Assembly (NCBI RefSeq): GCF_022808595.1
Contig: NZ_JAKUCN010000001.1
Location: 62,001 to 126,000, forward strand
Reading direction: 5' to 3'
DNA: 64,000 nucleotides
From: Microvirga solisilvae
GTDB taxonomy: Bacteria > Pseudomonadota > Alphaproteobacteria > Rhizobiales > Beijerinckiaceae
The translations under genes were made by a program, and so were the position numbers. A model generated the notes under the pieces. It ran no database searches and was not told the DNA's origin. It worked only from the letters and a program-made list of their open reading frames with translations. Shown piece after piece: positions 62,212 to 64,000 of this stretch; the stretch's first letter is position 1; each line of letters opens with the position of its first letter.

Positions 62212-63090
62212 ATGCATGTTCACCCTTGTCCAAGCCGGTATCGACCTTTGAAGCACAGCGATCATCACGGACGCCCGTTCCGGATCCTCACCTACAACGT
62301 TCACCGCTGGCTAGGCACGGACAGGAAAATCTCACCGACGCGGATCGCCGAGGTGATTGCGGCCTGCGAGCCCGATATCGTCGCGCTTCAGGAGGTGAGG
62401 GTCGGCCGTACGGGTCCGAGGGAGATCGATCAGGCCGCCGGCGTGGCGGATGCGCTCGGCATGGAACTCCATTTTCAGCCCACGATCCGCATCCTCGGCG
62501 AGCAATACGGCATCGCCGTTCTCACCAAACACCCGGCCCGCCTTGTGAAGTCGGAGCGTCTGCCGACCCAGTCCACGAAGCCGTCCTTCGAGAAACGCAG
62601 CGCCTTATGGGTCTGCGCCGAGATCGACGGGCAGAAGGTGAATGTGATCAACGCGCATCTGTCCCTGCGCTCGGGCGAGCGTCGGGCTCAGGCTGCCGCC
62701 CTCGTTGGTTCCGACTGGATCGGGCACCCCGATTGCGCCGATCCGGCAATCCTCCTGGGCGATTTCAATGCGCCGCCTTATTCGCGCTCCTACCGCATGA
62801 TCGCCAATCGCCTGCGGGATGCGCAGCTCTCCAATCCCCACGGTGAGCCGCAGCCGACCTTTCACACGCGTGCTCCGGTGCTGCGTCTCGATCATGTCTT
62901 CGTTACAAAGTCGGTGGAGGTAGTGAAGGCCGCGCCGGTGCGCAACATGCTAACGCGCATCGCCTCAGATCACTTTCCGCTGCTCGCCGAATTACGGGTC
63001 CGCAGTTCCGTCAAGGGGCATAGCCACGATCAGAAACAGAGAGCCGATGGGGACCTTCTCTCGGCCGGGCATAATCCTGCCTCAAATTGA
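62212..63090 (+). CDS. Endonuclease/exonuclease/phosphatase (EEP) family protein
   Basis: 292 residues from ATG 62212; the start is uncertain because the conserved domain begins about 25 residues in. EEP motifs: ILTYNVHRWLG, DIVALQEVRVGRTG (metal-binding Glu), VINAHLSLRSGERRAQ (His), ILLGDFNAPPYSRSY (Asp-x-Asn) and IASDHFPLLAEL (Asp-His). The C-terminal 30 residues are charged and unlike the family. It is probably an Mg-dependent phosphodiesterase acting on DNA or phospholipid; which one cannot be read from the sequence. Confidence 0.88.
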   Translation: MHVHPCPSRYRPLKHSDHHGRPFRILTYNVHRWLGTDRKISPTRIAEVIAACEPDIVALQEVRVGRTGPREIDQAAGVADALGMELHFQPTIRILGEQYGIAVLTKHPARLVKSERLPTQSTKPSFEKRSALWVCAEIDGQKVNVINAHLSLRSGERRAQAAALVGSDWIGHPDCADPAILLGDFNAPPYSRSYRMIANRLRDAQLSNPHGEPQPTFHTRAPVLRLDHVFVTKSVEVVKAAPVRNMLTRIASDHFPLLAELRVRSSVKGHSHDQKQRADGDLLSAGHNPASN

Positions 63091-63209
63091 TATAACATTC
63101 TAAAGATTGCCGGGCTGGTCTTGAAATCCGGACAAGCTGATTATTTTAACAGAATTACGTTACGTTACCTTTGTTTTTCCCTGCGGACAGGGAATAGGAA
63201 TTGAGTGTG

Positions 63210-63824
63210 ATGAAGCTCTATTACAGCCCTGGCGCATCCTCTCTCGCGCCTCACATCATTGCTTGTGAAGCGGGTCTCGACATCGAGTTCGACCGGGTTG
63301 ACTTGAACACACAGACAACAGCGTCCGGAACGCTCTTCGACAAGATCAATCCCAAAGGGAATGTGCCGGCTCTTGCCCTGAGCTGCGGCGAGGTGCTGAC
63401 GGAGGTTTCCGCCATTCTGGAATATCTTGCCGACCGCGTGCCCGATCACCGACTCCTGCCGGAGCTGGGCAGTCTGGAGCGCTACCGCGTCAAGGAATGG
63501 GTGGGCTTCATCGCCACGGAGTTGCACAAGGGGTTCGACCCTTTGTGGGATGGGTCGATGCCCGATGCGGCCCGGCGGCTGGCGGTTCAATATCTTCAGC
63601 GCCGTCTCTCCTATCTCGACAGCCGTCTCGAGGGGAGGTCGTACCTCATGGGCGAGCGGTTCACCGTGGCGGATGCTTACTGCTTCACCGTCCTGAGCTG
63701 GGCCCGGTTTCATCGGATCGACCTGTCGGAATACGCGGCGGTCCAAGCCTTCATGCATGAGGTATCGAACCGTCCCATGGTCCGCAGGGCCATGGAGGCG
63801 GAAGGGCTGATGCACGCGGCCTAA
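63210..63824 (+). CDS. gst: Glutathione S-transferase family protein
   Basis: 204 residues from ATG 63210 (MKLYYSPGASSLAPHIIACEAGLDIE). The thioredoxin-like N-terminal domain has NPKGNVPAL with the cis-Pro and a catalytic-type Ser in YSPGAS, resembling beta-class GSTs. The helical C-terminal domain has FTVADAYCFTVLSWA. AGGAA lies 11 bases before the ATG, and GTG 63207 and TTG 63201 are alternative starts. Possibly linked with gor in glutathione use, but no operon. Confidence 0.9.
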   Translation: MKLYYSPGASSLAPHIIACEAGLDIEFDRVDLNTQTTASGTLFDKINPKGNVPALALSCGEVLTEVSAILEYLADRVPDHRLLPELGSLERYRVKEWVGFIATELHKGFDPLWDGSMPDAARRLAVQYLQRRLSYLDSRLEGRSYLMGERFTVADAYCFTVLSWARFHRIDLSEYAAVQAFMHEVSNRPMVRRAMEAEGLMHAA

Positions 63825-63907
63825 AAACAACAGGGCACGGGCTAGACGACGCTAAGCGCTTGGTACCTCTTGCGTTCCTGCGGGAGGGCGGCTAGGCACC
63901 CGTTGCC

Positions 63908-64000
63908 ATGCTTCCTCTGTCCGTCTTCATCATTGCCAAGAATGAGGCCGACCGGATCGGCGCGACGATCCGCGCTGTCCGGGACCTGACGGACGATTTG
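63908..64000 (+). CDS. Family 2 glycosyltransferase, N-terminus only (3' partial)
   Basis: Open frame of 31 codons to the window edge: MLPLSVFIIAKNEADR then IGATIRAVRDLTDDL. The S-V-F-I-I-A-K-N-E-x-D-R-I start is that of GT2 enzymes of the WaaE/KdtX type used in lipopolysaccharide core synthesis. The rest lies beyond the window. Confidence 0.8.
   Translation, partial: MLPLSVFIIAKNEADRIGATIRAVRDLTDDL

Overview
The window is a chromosomal stretch from a high-GC alphaproteobacterium, most likely of the order Hyphomicrobiales (Rhizobiales). Signs of this are the DUF2865, DUF1289 and TIGR02281-type aspartic protease proteins, a short second-type glutamyl-tRNA synthetase, a class II DAHP synthase, the rpiA / DUF2059 / gor neighbourhood, and intergenic palindromes of a style common in that order. 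A Methylobacteriaceae (Microvirga-like) host is a guess from gene content only. Nearly all of the window is ordinary core chromosome. I see no prophage, insertion sequence, CRISPR array or rRNA.

Layout. 1-5.7 kb: purine and nitrogen use (xanthine dehydrogenase large subunit cut by the window edge, xdhC, guanine deaminase, an isolated His-rich ureE), a ybaK deacylase, and an unknown protein with a phospholipase-A2-like HD motif. 5.9-12.1 kb: dusA, a membrane aspartic protease, DUF1289, divergent cobS/cobT, a thermonuclease-like protein, a uracil-DNA-glycosylase-family protein and an enoyl-CoA hydratase. 12.2-14.4 kb: a secreted caspase-fold protein that has lost both catalytic residues. 14.5-21.6 kb: a beta-hydroxyacid dehydrogenase, a solute-binding protein, moaA, DUF971, an L,D-transpeptidase, tRNA-Val, gph, rpiA and DUF2059. 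21.7-27.5 kb: a tctCBA tricarboxylate transporter, an O-antigen-ligase-like protein and gor. 27.5-28.8 kb: a lower-GC single-gene insert encoding a nucleotidyltransferase-fold protein behind a regular array of operator-like sites. 28.9-33.7 kb: DAHP synthase, nadE and gltX. 33.9-39.9 kb: a YadG/YadH-type ABC exporter, DUF2865, a VOC protein, creA, a lysE/argP pair and a small secreted protein. 40.1-46.5 kb: cysS, GNAT, cimA, a DMT permease, a LOG-family protein and a LysM protein. 46.6-53.8 kb: an Atm1-type ABC transporter, psd-pssA, maf-yacG, tRNA-Phe, a GT-A-like protein and galE. 53.9-64 kb: DoxX, an extended LolA-like protein, purC, small membrane proteins, a second L,D-transpeptidase, a tyrosine phosphatase, the copper operon copA-cueR with a textbook CueR promoter, an EEP hydrolase, a glutathione S-transferase, and the first 31 codons of a family 2 glycosyltransferase.

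How the genes fit together. Guanine deaminase makes xanthine, which xanthine dehydrogenase oxidises; its molybdenum cofactor pathway starts with MoaA, also encoded here, and UreE serves nickel insertion into urease at the end of purine catabolism. Psd and PssA form the phosphatidylethanolamine branch. CopA and CueR form a self-contained copper-efflux circuit. ArgP/LysG and LysE form a divergent sensor-exporter pair for basic amino acids.

The least expected signals are three intergenic elements of about 100 bp that each fold into a gap-free four-way junction with side hairpins that differ in sequence but stay complementary; four alternating 8-9 bp sites spaced 32-33 bp apart upstream of the nucleotidyltransferase gene; the catalytically dead caspase homologue; the PLA2-like motif protein; and two small membrane proteins (27 and 59 residues).
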